DNA of 8,144 bases, from positions 1 through 8,144 of the forward strand of contig SLSB01000232.1 in NCBI GenBank assembly GCA_007130675.1, read 5' to 3'. Below, piece after piece: positions 5,643 to 8,144 of the stretch. Below the pieces are notes generated by a model. The model was not told the DNA's origin and searched no databases. It saw only the letters and a program-made list of their open reading frames with translations. The translations under genes and the position numbers were made by a program. The DNA comes from Candidatus Hydrogenedentota bacterium. GTDB lineage: Bacteria; Hydrogenedentota; Hydrogenedentia; Hydrogenedentales; SLHB01. Position 1 is the first letter of the stretch. Every line of letters begins with the position of its first letter.

Positions 5643-6578
5643 ATGTCATCGCACAAGGCCAATATGCTGGTGGTGCTGGGACCAACGGCCTCGGGGAAGA
5701 CCGCCCTCGGGGTTCGGCTGGCAAATGTCCTTGGAGGCGAGATCATCTCGGCGGATTCGCGGCAGGTCTACCGGGGGCTCGACATCGGTTCGGGCAAAGA
5801 CCTTGCGGAATACACCATCGACGGGCGCGCCATTCCCTATCATCTCATCGATGTGGTCGACTTGTCGCACGAGTTCAGCGTGTTCGAGTACCAGCAGAGG
5901 TGTTTTGCCGCGTTCGAGGAGATTGCCGGCCGCGGCGCTTTGCCGGTCATGGTGGGCGGCACGGGGCTGTATATCGAGGCGGTCTTGAAAGGTTACCGCA
6001 TGGTCGAGGCCCCCGAGAATCCTGCGCTGCGCGAGATGTTGGCATCACTGGACCACGAAGCTCTGGCCGTGCGGCTGAAGGCTCTCAAGCCCGATTTGCA
6101 CAACACCACTGACCTTACCGACAGAAACCGCTTGATTCGGGCCATCGAAATCGCCGAATACTCGAGGGACCACCCGCCCGCGCCCGCCCCGGATATTCGC
6201 GCGCTAGTCCTGGGTACACGCTGGGACCGCCGCCTGTTGCGAAGACGAATCGGCGAACGGTTACGCCAGCGGCTCGATGCCGGGATGATCGAGGAAGTCG
6301 AAGGGCTCCGTGCGCAGGGTGTATCGTGGGAAAAGCTGCATTTTCTCGGTCTCGAGTACCGCTACATCGCGGAGTTTCTCGAGGGGCGCATCCAAACCCG
6401 CGACGAGCTTTACCAGGAACTTCGGACCGCGATATGCCAGTTTGCGAAACGCCAGGAAACCTGGTTTCGCCGCATGGAACGCAACGGATTGACCATTCAC
6501 TGGGTAGACCGTGCCGTGCCGGAAATCGCGTTGCAGCTTATTGCGTCCCACCAAGGGAATGCGTTGCCCCATAAGTGA
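5643..6578 (+). CDS. miaA: tRNA dimethylallyltransferase (tRNA isopentenyltransferase)
   Basis: MiaA transfers a dimethylallyl group from DMAPP to N6 of A37 in tRNAs reading UNN codons; MiaB often modifies the base further. The 311-residue product has the normal length and motifs in order: P-loop GPTASGKT (13-20), ISADSRQVYRGLDIG (35-49), HLIDVVD (67-73), GGTGLYIEAVLKG (105-117), RNRLIRAIEI (161-170) and ICQFAKRQETWFRR (264-277). After ISADSRQVYRGLDIG the sequence reads SGKDLAEY rather than the common TAKP, and VFEYQQR replaces the usual VGEF. This resembles a less common MiaA variant that I recall from Bacteroidetes-type genomes. ATG 5643 is chosen because AGG lies just upstream and the protein starts close to the P-loop strand; ATG 5631, four codons earlier, is possible. 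The usual neighbours (mutL, hfq) are absent here. Confidence 0.93.
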   Translation: MSSHKANMLVVLGPTASGKTALGVRLANVLGGEIISADSRQVYRGLDIGSGKDLAEYTIDGRAIPYHLIDVVDLSHEFSVFEYQQRCFAAFEEIAGRGALPVMVGGTGLYIEAVLKGYRMVEAPENPALREMLASLDHEALAVRLKALKPDLHNTTDLTDRNRLIRAIEIAEYSRDHPPAPAPDIRALVLGTRWDRRLLRRRIGERLRQRLDAGMIEEVEGLRAQGVSWEKLHFLGLEYRYIAEFLEGRIQTRDELYQELRTAICQFAKRQETWFRRMERNGLTIHWVDRAVPEIALQLIASHQGNALPHK

Positions 6579-6648
6579 TTTTGGCTGGTGATGCTGTTTG
6601 TGCGTCAAACCCCGGTGTCTGAAGCCTGCCCGCGATAGTCTTCCTTTG

Positions 6649-6678
6649 TTGCATTCTCGGGCAAAATTGGGCAATTAT
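6649..6678 (+). promoter_or_regulatory. Weak candidate promoter for the Gfo/Idh/MocA oxidoreductase gene
   Basis: The 179-bp gap after miaA holds TTGCAT (6649-6654, three of six -35 bases) and AATTAT (6673-6678, four of six -10 bases), 18 bases apart in a locally AT-rich stretch. This would give a leader of about 70 nt. No intrinsic terminator for miaA was seen: TGCCCG (near 6627-6632) and CGGGCA (near 6658-6663) could pair only across a long loop and lack a T run. Read-through from miaA is therefore possible. Confidence 0.22.
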
Positions 6679-6757
6679 ACGGATGAAGAAAGACAGATCG
6701 GTTTTTCTGGGCGCTTTTTGAAGGAGCTTGCCACCTGCAGAAGAGGAGATGTGCGAT

Positions 6758-8134
6758 ATGAGCATGAGCCGCAGAAAGTTTCTCGGCAGCACCGCTTCGG
6801 CGGTCATTGTTGCCGGCACCATGGCAAAAGGTCGGGTATTTGGCGCTAACGAGCGCGTCAATGTCTGCGTAATGGGCATTCACGGCCGCGGGCAAAGCAA
6901 CATCCGTGGCTTTTCGGCCCTTGACCAGGCACAGGTCGCCGGGTTGTGCGAGGTCGACACCACCTTGTTTGACGGCCGCATCGAGAGCCATTTCACTCGC
7001 AACGATCTGCCCATCCCGAAGACGTACACGGACATCCGTGAGGCGCTCGATGATGACGATATCGACGCTATCGCGACCGCGACGCCCAATCACTGGCATG
7101 CGCTGGCGACGATCTGGGCGTGTCAGGCGGGCAAAGACATGTTCGTCGAGAAGCCCATGACCCACAACATCTGGGAGGGCCCCAAGGTCGTCGAGGCCGC
7201 GCAAAAATACAACACCATCGTGCAGCATGGTGTGCAGCTTCGCAGCAACCCCGGTTTCCAGGAAGGCATCCAGTTGCTCAAGGACGGGTTCATTGGCGAG
7301 GTCTACATGGCCCGTTGCACGTGCTACAAGTGGCGGCCCGACATCGGCAAGGGCGTGCCGGGCACCCCGCCCGAAACCCTGCGCTGGGACCTCTGGCAGG
7401 GCCCGGCCCAAGAGCGGCCTTTCATGGTGCGCGCCGACAACCCGAACCAGGGCGTTTTCGTGCCCTACTACTGGCATTGGGCCTGGGATTATGGCAACGG
7501 CGACATCGGCAATCAGGGCGTGCACCAGCTCGATGCCGCGCGATGGGGGCTCGGCGTAGACACACCTTACCGCGTCACGTCCATGGGCGGCATGTTCCTG
7601 TGGGATGACGCCAAAGAGGTCTACAACGTCTCGTCGTCGTCGTTCATGTTCAAGGGCGAAGACGGTAAAGACAAGATCATGACGCTCGAGGTCAGGCCGT
7701 GGTACTCGAACGATGAAATGGGCGGCAGAGACTTCGGCGTTATCTTCTACGGGTCGGAAGGCGTGATGACGTTTCCGAGTTACAGGGGCTATGTAGCCTT
7801 CAAGTGCGAGGAATTCGGCGAGCGCAACATGGAAGAGGCCCAAAGGCGCATGGATGGCACCGATCTCAACCATTACCAGAATTTCATCGACTGCGTGATC
7901 AGCCGCGACGCCAGCCAGTTGACCTGTCCGCCTATCGAGGGCCATTACTCGTCAGCGCTGTCGCACTATGCGCTCACCGGCGCGCGCATCAACCGCGTGC
8001 TCGAGATCGACGACCAGACCGGCGAAATCACCAACATTGACTGGTCGGATATTCCCGGACTCACCGAAGAAGAGGCTACGTTGTATCTCAAGCGCGAGTA
8101 TCGCGAAGGGTTTGACATCCCTGAAGAAGTGTAG
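6758..8134 (+). CDS. Tat-exported Gfo/Idh/MocA family NAD(P)-dependent oxidoreductase
   Basis: The 458-residue product is a predicted sugar or polyol dehydrogenase outside the cytoplasm. It opens with a twin-arginine signal, SRRKFLG at residues 4-10 and a hydrophobic stretch STASAVIVAGTM (11-22), with probable cleavage near GANE (29-32). The Rossmann domain follows: VNVCVMGIHGRGQSNIRGF (34-52) holds the GxxGxG dinucleotide loop, TPNHWH is at 109-114 and EKP is at 131-133 with the likely catalytic Lys132. The C-terminal domain contains WHWAWDYGNGDIGNQGVHQL (239-258), where His256 fits the conserved catalytic-region His. Because Tat exports folded proteins, the cofactor is probably bound before export. 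The start at ATG 6758 follows GAGGAG (6743-6748) by 9 bases; ATG 6749 is too close and ATG 6764 too far. The substrate is unknown. The gene is complete and nothing recognisable follows in the last 10 bases. Confidence 0.9.
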   Translation: MSMSRRKFLGSTASAVIVAGTMAKGRVFGANERVNVCVMGIHGRGQSNIRGFSALDQAQVAGLCEVDTTLFDGRIESHFTRNDLPIPKTYTDIREALDDDDIDAIATATPNHWHALATIWACQAGKDMFVEKPMTHNIWEGPKVVEAAQKYNTIVQHGVQLRSNPGFQEGIQLLKDGFIGEVYMARCTCYKWRPDIGKGVPGTPPETLRWDLWQGPAQERPFMVRADNPNQGVFVPYYWHWAWDYGNGDIGNQGVHQLDAARWGLGVDTPYRVTSMGGMFLWDDAKEVYNVSSSSFMFKGEDGKDKIMTLEVRPWYSNDEMGGRDFGVIFYGSEGVMTFPSYRGYVAFKCEEFGERNMEEAQRRMDGTDLNHYQNFIDCVISRDASQLTCPPIEGHYSSALSHYALTGARINRVLEIDDQTGEITNIDWSDIPGLTEEEATLYLKREYREGFDIPEEV

Positions 8135-8144
8135 TCTCTCTGTA

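Noticed and set aside
5624..6112. Second-frame ORF inside miaA
   Set aside because: It is an out-of-frame shadow of miaA, with low-complexity Arg/Gly-rich composition and no motifs.
6605..7945. Long minus-strand open frame opposite the oxidoreductase
   Set aside because: It is antisense to a gene with full family motifs; long open antisense frames are common in GC-rich coding DNA. Its translation has no recognisable domain.
1..8144. Mobile element, prophage, CRISPR or defence island
   Set aside because: No transposase, integrase, terminal repeats, target duplications, regularly spaced repeats or cas-like frames were seen. The only defence- or mobility-related trace is the mazEF relic.

Overview
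The window looks like chromosomal DNA of a GC-rich, Gram-negative-type bacterium with well-spaced, mostly monocistronic genes. No rRNA, tRNA, insertion sequence or CRISPR array is visible. The Tat-exported Gfo/Idh/MocA dehydrogenase, the SSS-family symporter and the secreted protease with a CFI-box-like tail form a combination I associate with the Planctomycetota / Verrucomicrobiota / Lentisphaerota / Hydrogenedentota range. That placement is an inference from gene style, not a measured assignment.

Layout. Positions 1-126 hold the last codons of a membrane protein, possibly an ABC permease. Positions 144-655 hold a decaying MazEF-type toxin-antitoxin module: a scrambled antitoxin remnant followed by a mazF broken by one extra base near its 3' end. 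A near-consensus sigma-70 promoter (734-763) then drives a leader of about 165 nt rich in inverted repeats, followed by a plant-type ferredoxin/flavodoxin-NADP+ reductase gene (934-1794) and a strong intrinsic terminator (1821-1854).

Two minus-strand genes follow: an SSS-family sodium:solute symporter (1951-3732) and, upstream of it in transcription order, a secreted lysyl-endopeptidase-like serine protease (3886-5457). A 153-bp gap with hairpins and a promoter-like element separates them. The protease diverges from the plus-strand tRNA dimethylallyltransferase gene miaA (5643-6578), whose upstream region carries a perfect AACGGT/ACCGTT inverted repeat. The last gene (6758-8134) is complete and encodes a Tat-signal Gfo/Idh/MocA oxidoreductase.

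The genes do not form an obvious pathway. The symporter, secreted protease and exported sugar-type dehydrogenase fit a heterotroph living on polymers, and miaA and the reductase are housekeeping-like. I did not find a convincing new multi-gene system. The points most worth a second look are the structured leader before the reductase, the altered specificity pocket and degenerate C-terminal module of the protease, and the mazEF relic. No gene-free stretch exceeds 300 bases; the longest is 656-933, which holds the promoter and leader.
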